DNA of 64,000 nt from Chytridium lagenaria (lineage: Eukaryota > Chytridiomycota > Chytridiomycetes > Chytridiales > Chytridiaceae), in NCBI GenBank assembly GCA_025449115.1, contig JAHLKC010000063.1:62001-126000 (forward strand), read 5' to 3'. A program made the translations under genes and the position numbers. Under the pieces are notes generated by a model, which saw only the letters and a program-made list of their open reading frames with translations, was not told the origin of the DNA and did no database searches. The first letter of the stretch is position 1; each line of letters starts with the position of its first letter. Shown piece by piece: positions 12,716 to 24,900 of this stretch.

Positions 12716-13044
12716 TTAGAACACGGAGATTTTTAGTGGGTCTTCGGTTTTTTTGTAACTCTTTCTGATTGTTGGAAAATTCAGCAGAAACATGTAATAT
12801 CTATATGTTTATTCATTCGAACCACCTCCTTTCTATCCTTTCTAGCACGTTTTCTTTGAGACGTTTCCTCAATTCAATTATTACTCTATTATCGCAGCTG
12901 TCACAGGCTTTTTTTCTATCTTTGGCAAACAACTTTGTGTTCGTTCTTCGGAGTTATTCGGAGTTATTCAGAGCTATCTTTTGCTTCCATACGTACAAAA
13001 AAAGCCATACAACATCAATACCTAAAATATACTTTATTCTGCAA
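12716..13044. other. Intergenic region between convergent genes
   Basis: The kinase gene ends from the left and the DUF427 gene ends from the right, so this stretch should hold both 3' UTRs. It is AT-rich and contains no convincing coding sequence. Confidence 0.4.
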
Positions 13045-13742
13045 TCACCACCCGAACGTCCCAGGCCCTCCTTTAACACCCTTCTTCCCACCCTATCAGG
13101 ACGATTAACATGTCATTCGAAAACTACACAAAAACTCACATCAATATCACTGGTCATCCAACCGCCATAAAAATCTCCAGGCTGCGGAACCACCTCCTCA
13201 TCATCCACGAAACATTTGAACGGACTCGCGTAAAACGAAACGCTGTTTGCGATGGCCGCGAAACGGGGAGACGGGGAGGGGTAATACCAGACTAAAGGTA
13301 TTCAGTTTGTTGGCAAGTAAAGGGCTAAAAACACTACCTCGTGATGGAACAATATTGTTGTTGACTTTCACGTCATAGTACCTTGCAGCCCCTTTCCACT
13401 GATGAGGTTAACACATTGCGGGGCTGTATTGAGCATACCTCACAAAACGTCTGTCGAGAATTCGAAACGAGATATTCTTTCTTCACATCCTCGATCGGAA
13501 TATAATAAGCTGCCAAATAGTCAGAACATCGGAATAAGCCAACGGTTTTGTTACTAGGTGGATGCGATGTTTCGAGGACTCGGTGGGCGTTAACGGTGTC
13601 TGCGATCACTACGCCGTCGAGTTCAACTCGGAGACGGCGGGATGTGGGTTCGCATGCGGGAGGGCTGGAAGGGAGTTTTAAAGGAGTAAATACGGCGAGT
13701 AGAATACCGGGGATAGTCCCAGACGTTTTCTCGCTTGGTCAT
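13045..13742 (-). CDS. DUF427 domain protein, six small exons
   Basis: Splicing six exons gives an unbroken protein of 158 residues. Exons (minus strand, 5' to 3'): 13742-13708, 13664-13555, 13509-13439, 13398-13338, 13291-13140 and 13092-13045. The five introns are 40-47 nt, all GT-AG, in phases 2, 1, 0, 1 and 0. The product begins MTKRENVWDYPRPP, then RRLRVELDGVVIADT, SHPPTYYIP, FCEWKGAARYYDV and FYGGW, and ends GGPGTFGW. This is the DUF427 family pattern in full order. DUF427 proteins are small and widespread in bacteria and fungi; I know of no firmly established activity. The intact frame across five introns makes this the cleanest model in the window and confirms the splice-site style used elsewhere. 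No targeting signal is evident. Confidence 0.92.
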
Positions 13743-13970
13743 GGTGGTGAAGGGGGTGATGATGGTGCAGGTGGGGAGATGTCGAGGTGGACAAGTTCGC
13801 AGCATGCGGAGAAATGAGGGGATTTGTCAATGTTTTGCCGCAAATCGGAAAACGTGACTGGAAACATGGGGAAATGGGATCAAACGAGATTCGTTCAACA
13901 ACGCGTCAACATGAACAGTCTGTTAACTAGTAACTATATAAAAAAGATATTTTATTCACCATCTCCCCCC

Positions 13971-15438
13971 CTAATTTATTTCAATCTCAACCAAACTCGT
14001 ACTCTTATTCGGTCCCCTTCCATTCCACGGTGGTCTTCCCCCACCTGTAACACTAGCCCTCACTCCCTTTGTCTCCTCAACTACAGCCTTCTTCCCACCC
14101 CTCTTGGAAAACTTGTGCGTCAAATCCTCATCTCTCCCGGGAATGGTGAATAATGACCGACGGTTTTTACGGGTACGACGAGGATTGGTGGGGTCGTCTG
14201 GACGGGTGTAGCCGCAGAATTCGAGGAGGGTTGTGTGAGCGTGGATGGAGGTGTGGATTGTGGTGATGGTGAAGAGGAGGGCTGAAACGTAGCCTTGAGG
14301 AAGGGAAAAAAGTCAGCAGTCGTATGTATGACACCTGGGATTGAATTGTACAATGAACGAGACGGAGAGAAACGAGACAAGGGTAGAGTCTGAGGAGATA
14401 AGAAAAAAAAACCCCAAATAAATCTATCAAAAAGGGGTATGGAGAAATCATAGACGCGAAAAAAGCATAAAAGTGTTGGAAACTGAGATAAATAATATAA
14501 GGAGATGAGCTATTGAATAAGCACGACCCGCTTACCAAACACCGTCGTCGTCAAAAATACTCCACATCCACTCCTAGAAGCCGGTGGTACTATATAAACA
14601 TCCAAATCCGCAAAACACGCCTTGCACCACATCACCGCTTGCGTGGTCGCCCCAAACCAAAACACCATTAAACCGATATCACCTATTGCGGTGAACCCTC
14701 TTTTAAATGCCACAGGGACGTCACCGAATGATTTCCCTTTTTGCTCTGGTGTGAGGAGATGATACCAGAATAGAGAGGCGGAGAAACCGAAGGAGAATAT
14801 GCTAACGAGGTAGAAGAGACTGGGGACGAAGCCTTTGTAGTAGCCGGAGGCTTCGTGGGATGACGAATTCGGATTACAGTGATGAGGGAGGGAGAGTAGA
14901 ATCATGTCAGCCAAATGGAAGCCGATGTTATAATAGAAACGAAGAGCAGCGCAAAGAAATCACATCAGTCAAATAAAAATCCCGATAGCAAGACTACGTA
15001 AAGACGGGTCATACTAGCCGGTTGATAGATAAGAAGAGGAAGAAAACGTCAACTCACGCAATACTGAAAAAAATCCAACCATTGTCCCAAACGCCACCAC
15101 GGCGGCTACAAACTGCACAACCCTCACCACCTTCTCCCAAGTCCCCACTTTGGCAAAAAACTCCTCATCCAACTCCCCTCCCCCACTTCTTGGCCTAGTT
15201 CTCGGCACAAATTCTCTGGAGCCTCAGGTCTCCCCTGATCATCCGGCTGGAAAACACGCGTTGGAGACAATCGCATTCCTTGCGCTCGCGACTTTTTCGG
15301 AGATTCCGAAGACGCCGAAGGGAGCTGTGACGTGGATTTGCTGAAAAAGGATGGGGATTCAGAGTCTTTGCTGAAAACCTTGGAGACTTTGTTTTTGAAC
15401 GTGAAGGACGCGGCTTTGATCATTAGTGAGGTGGACAT
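13971..15438 (-). CDS. Multi-pass membrane protein, unknown function
   Basis: Not recognised. Exon 1 (15438-15059) begins MSTSLMIKAASFTFKNKVSK and has a Ser/Pro-rich, basic cytosolic-type head, then a hydrophobic segment ending in VVAFGTMVGFFSVL. Exon 2 (15013-14536) has a segment around YYNIGFHLADMILLSL, then FVPSLFYLVSIFSFGFSASL and IGLMVFWFGATTQAVMWC. After a 242-nt intron (14535-14294), exon 3 carries VSALLFTITTIHTSIHAHTT and a basic tail of about 75 residues, with stop at 13971. That gives four clear membrane spans and possibly a fifth. Frame shifts are needed near 15210 and in the first 60 nt of exon 2. Each of the three exons shows a strong C-rich to G-rich composition shift. It could be a fungal-specific transporter-like or scaffold membrane protein; no motif decides this. 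Confidence 0.6.
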
Positions 15439-15903
15439 CGCGGATGGTGGTTGATGGGATGGGAGCCCCGTCGATGATGTTGTGATTTAGCGATGCTTGC
15501 AGTATTGCTTTGCGCAGAAGGCTGAAGACACAACTAGTGGCTTTGGGGGATGACACGATCATGTTGATTATGCCCAATCAGGAACGATCGAAGTTTGTAA
15601 GGTGATAGGTTGGTCCAATCATTCGTTCTGTCAATTGAAAAACGACGAGAACGCTGCGAACGTCTCAGAAACCAACAAACAGACATTTATGAAATTCAAA
15701 ACGGTGGCTTAATGTTCGTTGCTTTTCAAAGCTAAATATATTTGTTAAGTTTAAAAGCGTCAACTAAAACAAAACAATAAACGCGTCTTTCTTTCAGTCA
15801 TGCTCTACTTTATTTGCCGCAAACAGGCATTCAATAAGTTATCAATAACAAACAAACTCACACAAACATAGACACACACACGTACACCATAAACGCCCCA
15901 AAA
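15439..15903. other. Intergenic region between membrane protein and midasin genes
   Basis: Both flanking genes are on the minus strand, so this should contain the midasin 3' UTR (AT-rich part near 15700-15900) and the promoter and leader of the membrane protein gene. No coding or RNA feature recognised. Confidence 0.4.
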
Positions 15904-18900
15904 TCACGCGTTGATAAACATGAAGTACTGTCTCAACGTATCCGCCAATACATCCGGTAGCTCATTCGTATCTTTGAGCACCAAGAAGTAATCAAACGGA
16001 AACGTGTCCATGTACTTTGACATCTTCAACCCCATCTTCCCCGACTTCGGATCTCTTACATACGTGACGTTTGAAATTTTCATAATGGCATCCCTCTCAC
16101 CCCTACGGTCAAGGATAATAAAGACCACCATGATACGCGCTTGAGCCGCCTTCCTCACCAATGCCCGTATCTCAGAATGCTCCTCACAAATACCGTCTGA
16201 AACAATGATCTGGAGCTGCCAAAGATCTCCATGACGGCTCTGACCCGACGATTCAGAGAAGGCTCTGGCATGACTGAGCATCTCTCCAGTGGTTGACATC
16301 ATCTGGCGAACATTGGTGCGTTCTTGGGCAAAGGTAAAGCTTCGTATCACATTAGCACCTGCGTCATCAGAGAACACGCTCTCAAAGGGATGGAGAAGCC
16401 GCACATTCTCTCCGAAACTGGCAACGCCAAACTCTCCAACCTCAAGCTGGGCGAGAGCCTTGGAAATAATGGCGAGAGATTCATAGGCAAGCTCGATACT
16501 CTTAGACTCTGCCATTGACCTGGAATCGTCAATGGTCAACATAATCTGGTAATTTCGCTTGAAGGGCTTAGTGCGCCTCAACCAGATCTTGTCCTTCTTG
16601 AACTGACTCGCGATGTAAGGAATAACCTTACGCATGTTAAGGCGCTTTCCAGTTCGGTAGTCTCCCTTGAGTTTTGTTGCGAGTGTCGGTTCAAGAATGA
16701 GTCTTAGGGATTCACACAGAGCAAAAGCTAAGTCGCTTGTGATCGAAGTGTATTTGCGCCAAAGCTCTTGCGCCTGCTGCATGTTTTGCCCAGAGTTCCT
16801 CCAGTCCCTGCAAGGCTTTGCTCAAGCTCCCGCCTGAAATCTTCGTAGGTTTTTTGTTCCTCCGGCACGTATCGGTCCAAATCCATTCCCTCCGCCTCAT
16901 CCTCCTCCTCATCCTCATGGATCTTTAAAGATTCCGTGATATCTTCGGGCTCGTCAACATCCATGCTAGAATCACCCTCATCACCCTTCCCTTCTCCCTT
17001 CTCCTTATCTCCATCCGCTTCACCCAAACTATCCTTCTCCTTTAACTTTTCAGCGTCCGAGAAGAAAGCATTAGCCTCAGCCATAGGCTTATCTTCTTGC
17101 TCTCCTTTACCACCTTTCTCGTTATCATCCATAGGCATCCTATCAACATCATCCTCTTTCTCCTCCTCAGTTTCATCCAAGCGTCCAAAGTTCTCCATCT
17201 GCTTTGCTTGGTCCATCGTAGCAGATGCGAGAGTCTGAGCGTTGGCTTTTTGGTCTTCCGGTACAAACTCAAAGTCTGCATCAGCTGACTGCTCCGACGT
17301 ATCCATGTTGTCAGCACTGTTTCCGTCTTTCGCGTCTGCCTCACTGCCAACATTGTCCGTGATGGATTTGATACGAGAAATCCACTTCTTAAGGGCATCT
17401 CCAAGACTTCTCTCCGGATTTGTGTCTTGGTCAGCATGAGAGGGATTGCTCTTGCTTCCAACACCATCCGGCCTAAGCTCCCCATCATCCGCGGTTTGAG
17501 CTTGCTTCTCTGATGTATTCTGGTTGGACTCTTCCGCCGAATTACCGTTGGATTCGGAGGAAGGCTCAACAACGGCGTCCTTGCCTTCCTCTTGAACACC
17601 AAAAATCTCTGCCTTGGACTTGAGATCCTGTGTCATCGAAGCTTTGGCCTCATCCTCCTCTCCCTCCTTCTCCTCGTCAACTGGCTTTTCACCTCCATCC
17701 TTTTGCTTTTGCTCAGCTTCTGCATCGACTTGAGCTTGGTCCAAACCTTGAGGCCCCCTCTCCGTCTTCAGGAGTTTCCTCCTCCTCCTCCTCCTTCTCC
17801 CCCTCTCCCTCCTTCTGATCCAGATCTGCCTCAGCATTCTCAAACACATCTCCATCTTCATCGTCTCCGCCTGCATCCGCCTTCGCTTTGTCGTCCATGG
17901 CGCCAGACTCTTCTTGCGGCTCCTGACCATCCTCCCTAACTTCCTCAGGTCCCCCGCCTTCATCTCCAGCATCCTCCATCTCATTATCACCATCCAAATT
18001 TAAATCATCTGGTAGATCCATTTCATCCGAAGGCTGTTCAGTCGAGGCTTGCTCTTTGGCGTCAATCCCATGACTATCTTCCATCTTGTCTTCACTATCC
18101 TCGTTAATGGGCCCGCTCTCTTCACCCGCATCATCCGCGTCCTCTGAAGGATCATTTTGGTCTTTCTTTGGTGGATCTTTCTCGGACTTTTCGGTTTTCT
18201 CTTCCTTGGAGTCAGGATCGTCTTTGCCAGGCTCAGTCTGAGCCACAGTCTCAGTTTCCCCATTTGATTTGATAGGCGCGTCGAGTTCCGTCTTCTCCTC
18301 CCCTTCGGGAGGTTTAGAGTCATCTCCATTCCAAAGCTGTTCGTCGACCACATCGGCAAGATCATTGTCGAGTTCACCCATTTTCTCATCAGCCTCCTCA
18401 CCCTTGTCATCCTCCTCCTCCTCTTCCTCATCATCTTCAGCATCACTCACATCCGTGAGATCTCCGTCAATGTCGTAATCCATCTCCACAGCATCCTTCT
18501 CATTCTTCATCTTGGGGCCGTTCTTTTGCTTGTCTTCAGAATCTTGCTTCCCGTTGTCTTTCATCTCTTCGACTTGGTCTTGGTCTTCAATCTCATTGCT
18601 GACGTCTTTGGCACCTTCTCCATCACCAAGACCAACACCATCAGTGACCATCTGTCCGTCACCCGACTCTTGTTTGTCATCGTCTTGAAGAGTCGGTACG
18701 CAGAAACCTTCGTCAAAGAGAGACGTGAATACGCGGGCAAGAATGTAGTTGAGCTTAGAAATAGTCTTGTGGAATATAAGGATTTCGAGAAGGCGTTGTT
18801 GGAACATCAAAAGATATTGCTGCAGAAGTGGAGACACGCTCGAGATCAGGGTGCGAATGATGTTTGTCGAAAAGCCGCTTTCTGAGATTGCAGAGCTCAA

Positions 18901-21900
18901 ATCGGACAGAGAACTTTGAAGACGTTCAGCTTTTCTGATGCGAAGACTTTCATAAAAGCGTCGTGCGTGTATGCCAACTGCCCTGTATTCATCCCAAATT
19001 CATCGTCCTCAGCCTGAGTAAAAAGCTTAGGCTCCGAAATTATAAGATCTTGGAAACAAATCAGAATCCTTTCAACGACTTCGTCTAAAATCGACCCTAT
19101 GGAAGCTTCATTCAATCGTTCTTGCTTGGTAGATTTATATGAAGAGCAAGCATTCGCCACATCTGCTGCAAGAGCATCCAGGCATTCCATTATGCCAGAA
19201 TGTCCATTTTGCAGCATCGGGTTACTTTGCAAACACTGCTTTGAGGGCATTGGCGAGGTCACTTATGGCACCCTGACCATTTTCTAACACTAAAATTGCT
19301 GAATCACTCACGAACGGTTCAATCGAGCATCCATGGTTCTTCAAAACAAAAGATTTGGTGGTGTCGCGGAATGATCCCAACCACGTCAAAAATGAGCTCT
19401 TGGAAGTACTCAAAGCGTTAGAAACAGTTGACCAGGAAATATCACTCTTCGTCATAATATCAGAAACCGATTCCACTTGGGAGAGAATTTCCAAGATCCT
19501 TCCGGAAGAGGTCTCGAAGACCGATAAGACGTCAAGGAAACCTTTGCCGGCGAAAGAATCTTTTTATGAGCGACTGCTCGCGGCTGAAAGTATCCATTTG
19601 CCGAGCGACGGCGAAGAGCAAGTGGGCGGTGGATGTAACGGAGGCAAATAATTGACGATGTTCAAACGCCAAGTGCAAGAGATCCTCGAGATAGCTCAAG
19701 CACTTATCTCTTTCCGTCTCTTTCAAATCGAGACTTAAAGCACGTGAGGAATCTCTAGCTTTTGAAATAATGGCAAGATTCCGGTGGAAGTAGTCATGAG
19801 ACCGCTTCGCAAGATGAAGGATTGACTCCAACTTTGGATGGGCGAAAGTAGTCCCAGACTTTTCAAAGTCGGTCCCGAAGGCTTCTTCAACATCGACCTT
19901 CTCCTGTCCGAATGTATAAGAAGGCTCTCTCTGATACTTCAAACGTTGAGCACATCTGGGCGAGAGCCCAAGGTACTGCAGGTACTTCATCAGATCAATA
20001 AATGCCTTCCGTCGAATGTTCTTCTGATTCTTTGCTGCTTTGCTGCCAGCTTCAATTGTCGATGTCATCTCACGGAAGTCGTGAACTCGAGATATGATTG
20101 TCTCGGAAAGCTCTTCTATTCCCTTTGAGCTTTCATTGACTTTGACGTCTAAGACAATTAGCTGGTGCCAACGAGCCATCACAAACCTTCAATTTGGGAC
20201 TTGATCAAACTACGCATCCTTAAATACAGCTGAGGAATGGTCTTCAGCCTCTCTCCTTGCTGCGGGACATTTTCTTGAGAAATAGCTTGGGGGAACTATC
20301 GGAAGTGTTGCAAGTGTATAGTCGATTGAATCAATAAGACCATGAATATCGGAGGTCGCCGGTGAAGCCTTTAATGACGTATCTTTCTGCTCAATGGCGA
20401 TTCCGATGACGTCTTTAACTGGACGTTTCAAGATCATCGAGTACTTCTTAATGAATTTCGTCAAAGTGTAATGTGATCTCTTAGCACTCTCCTGCAAAGC
20501 GAAGACGTTAATATCTTTCCAGGTGGCTATTTTCACGTAATCCATCAGCTCCTTAAGGATCGGCTGTCGTTGCTGAGTGAGGTGTGAAGATATTTTCTCT
20601 TCGAATTGACTGTAGTAACTCCAGACATTCCATGTCAACTTCAAAATTGCCGATTTTCTGGGGTTTTCCTCAAGTTCATGCGACATTAGTTGAATCAAAT
20701 CATGGAACGACCTCAACATCGATAAGCGGCCTCTGAACTCTCCTAGCGATGCTGAGAGACAGAACTGGTCTAGAATTTTCAAAGTTTCGTCGATGCTTTC
20801 GACACCGAATTCCTACAAGTATTAACTCTAGTACGAACGTCTTTCATACCTCTGAGGAAGCTAGCCATTCAAAAACAACGTTAAACATATGAAACCAAAG
20901 CTTTGCGGAAGCGGTTTCGGCCTTGAAATCCTCGACGTCAAGCAGTTTCTGCCAACTAGAAAGCTCAAGCTTTCGCCATCTTACAATTATCTCGGTGAAC
21001 TTCTTCATGTTCTCACCCAAGGATACTTCACGACTAGCGTACGCCTCCCAGTCATTGGACTTTTGAAGAAGAAGCTCAGTTCCTGTCAGGAGTTTCATTA
21101 TGGGAGACGTCATCGGAAAGCCGGCAACACGGTTGCAGATCAAAGACAATTCTTGAAGCACGGCATGCTCGGGCCACAACTTCAGCAAGGACCCAATTTT
21201 CTTGTCAAAATCCTCAAGGACTTCAGCCAAAATTCTAGCCTCAGGAATATTCGCATCTCGATAGAAGTCATACGGACGGCGAAGTCTTGAGAGTTCGTCA
21301 CCGCGAACTGCAAAATGGCCGGGGTAAAGCAGACGAGCATTCAATGGAATTCCTTCAGTTGCGGAAACGCGTGCGTTCAATATGGAAGTGACCAAAGGAT
21401 TTAACAACAAAAACATTTTTTGGCATTCATCAGTCAGTGAAGAGAAGAGGATTGCCACAGCTGACTGAGAGAGGCGAAAGAGTTGAGAATCGGTCCAGGA
21501 AAAAGAGCCCTGTAGACGTTGGTGTCAAGAAGATGACGTGACGAGCCAGCTTTCCAAAACTGGACAATCTCCTCAAATATGAGCCACACTTCAGCCGCAA
21601 TCTCATCAGGCATAATATGCTTCTCGATTGTGGTGTTTGTGCTTGCTGAGATTGGTATAGACGACACACCATCTTCATCTTTGACTTCGACAATATCGAG
21701 TGCGAAATCGGGGAAATGAGCTAAAACTTCTTGCTCGTCCAATTCATCTTCGGTCAAGATCACTACTTCCCGTTCTCGGTATTTGTAAAGCTGATCTGCT
21801 TCAGCTTCGCGCTCATGCTTTTCCTTTTCGCAAGTAAGCCAAAAGGTCGTCAAAGGGCGAAGCAGGGCATGCAGGAGCGTAAACTTGTGCAATGACGCTG

Positions 21901-24900
21901 GAACCACCACAGATGACACGTGAAGCTTGGATAAATTGAACATATAACCCGAAACAGCAATCTGGCTTCGGCGAACAGCTTTGGATGCGGAGGAGTAATA
22001 TGAGTCCAACTTGGCAATAGCAGATGTAATATCGGAATCCTTCTCTTCCAACGCTCGATTATAAAATGGCGAAAAGGCGAAGAAGGTATCTTCGGCCATT
22101 GAGCTGATTTGCTCCCCTTGAAGCTTGTATCTTGTTGCGATATGTAAACCATACTTGAAGTAAAAGATCCCTAGACATACGGGCTGAATTACGTCTCTGT
22201 AAAATGAAAACTTGGCCTCCATATTAGCAACGAAAGCAGACAGAGTGTCCTGCATAAACCTCTCTTTATCTGCAGTGTATGCACCGTTTTCAAGGTCTTT
22301 CGTGATAGTCTTCACTCCTGCGTCACTAAGCATGTTACCGTTTAGATACTGCAGCTGTGTAAAGATATCGTTCATCTGCGAAGGTGTCGGCCTGTGTCGA
22401 ATTCGTGTCAAAAGCCTTCTCTGTCGATCTTGAAGTGTCTTAAGCAATTCAACTTGCATTACAATTGCAGGGTCACTTTGAAGAATATCAAGGCTCTGGT
22501 CATGCATTTGCGTAAGAATGTCTGCCTGAGAATCCGCAAAAGCGTCTTGCAAAAAATCAAACTTGACTCTAGCCGTTGCTGATGGATCGTAGCAGATCGG
22601 GGGAATATAGACTCGAACATAGAGAATGCAGAAAAGCATCCACAGCTTTCCTGACATATGGTATAATGAATCGCCGTTCAAATTTACGAGAGTTTGAAGT
22701 GACAAAAACATTGGCGTTGCGTATTTACAAAAGAGACTGAAAATGTTGGATCCTGATCGTTTCTTCAAATCCGACAAAACACCCGCGCAAATCTTGTGTA
22801 CTGCCTTTCTGCTCTCTCTCGTAAGGGAGTCTGAGGGTTGAGAGAAAATATCTATAAGCCTCTGAAGGTGATTGCTAAAAGATATTCGTGTTTCGACGGG
22901 GAAATTCTTTGATAACAAATTGGACACCTTTACAGTAACACTTAAAACTTCCGACGATGCCTAAAGTGGACATACCTGACGAACATTGAAAAGCAAAGAA
23001 AGCAAATTACGAGCTATTGGCTCAAAGCTCGTCGCTTTCGTTCGAGTATACATTTCCGTCAGGCTTTCCAGCTGCTCTTTCCTTCCTTTCCATGCATAAA
23101 GTGGAACATTGTTTGACTCGGCCCTAGTGATAGGAAGTAAATATCGTCAGCAACAAGAAATCAAATGATGAAGAAAGCTCACATCAATATCGGCCCAACT
23201 CCGGCTTCCGTATCAAATAACTTTGTTGTCTCCTTTACCGAGGAATCCAACTAAGGCGAATTAAAATATATTATGCAAAGGTAAGGCGAGCAAACTCACT
23301 TTTTTCCTTGACGCAACACTCTCAATAAATGGCTCTATGCGGCCAAGCAGTAAATCTTTGCCGTAAAAGCTACGGTCAGCGGCATTCCACACATTAAATG
23401 AATTGTTCCACAAAGCCTTTTGCCAGCGATAGTAACTGTCTAAGTAGCATGAGTAAACAAAAGCACTAAAATCTAAAAAAAATTAGCGAGACAAGATTTA
23501 AGGGCCACCTTGACTAGATTTAAGAGAGCTCTGATTATTCCCACTCAAAGCCCATTGAAGACGTTTAAGCGGTTCAAGATCAGTGACTAGCCTCCGAGCA
23601 TATCTCAAACTAAAGTCAATAAACCTCTGTATTTCTTCAATTATAATCGCTTCCTCCTTAATTAGTGTTAGCCAAAAACAAAGATATCGTAACCACCTTG
23701 TCGTCTTTGGTTCCATTTAAGACAAACAATTCTATGAGCCGGTGAACGCCCTGCTGAAGCTGCATTGAGCGAATGTCGCCGAGAAGGCTTGCGCCAAACT
23801 TGAGGGCGCGGTTACTAAGATCTATTTCAACAGATAATGGAAATCGAATCCTTTTATCAAACTCATTCGTAATGTTGCTTAACGATTCCATAACCTTGTC
23901 GCTTTCAGCAATTTGCATTTGAAGCTCCAGGAAAATTGCCTACAACACGGGTTTGGAAAAATTCTTAGGCAGCCGACCTACCTCAGGTGCTGAAGACAGA
24001 ACTTGTCTAAGCTTTACACTCTCTTCGCTGGGATCTCGATCGATCAAATGTATGGAGGCTATTCCATCGATAACTGCCGTTTTTGACTCATTTCTTATTT
24101 TATGCCACGGGTCAAAGATTAATTCTGTAAAAATTTTAGAACATTTAGTAACAAAGGTATTACCTGAGCCTTGAAGAGTGCTTCCAGCAGGTTAAAGGAG
24201 CGCACAGCCTCAAAAATCGATTCTCGACCGAAATGGATTCCTCCCTAAGACACGTTCTATGACCATACTTCCAAAGCTTGCTCCCTAAGAAGCTTGAGGC
24301 CATACCAAGGTGTTGTAAAACGCTTTCAATAGCATCCAAAATAGCTTTGCCTTTGCCCGGCCAAGTTCTGCAGACCTGAAATGGTCCCGGAAAGCAATTT
24401 TACCCCAACCCTTAGAGATTTGGAAAAACTCGACTTTGTTTAACGCTTTGGAAGAAAGGAGCTGCAGTGTTTTTTCCCGATAACATGTAAATAGAAGAGA
24501 AAAGACACCCTGAAAAGAATTTTGTTTCAGCAAATTATACAGAATTTTCACAGGTTTAACCAGGAGAGCCTACATTTCAGTCGACTGGTTCAGTGAAAAG
24601 TTCAAATACGACTCCAAAAAGACGCCGGTACTTGAGACCATTAGGTCCCAAAGAGCTTTCGGGATTTCCATGCCGGAATGAACCTTTTAAAGGTTAGATA
24701 TATAGGTATATATAAAAGCGTAAACATACTGCTCGTTCAAGTATAACACTTTTCTGGGCCACTTTGCACCATGCATGTAAAGAATGTTTGTTTGAAAGCA
24801 GGATCTTGTACGCATCAATGTCTTTAGCTACAGCATATATATCAGGATTCGCTTCAATGACTTGTTCAATCTACATGTAGGCTTAGCCAACTTATCTAAA

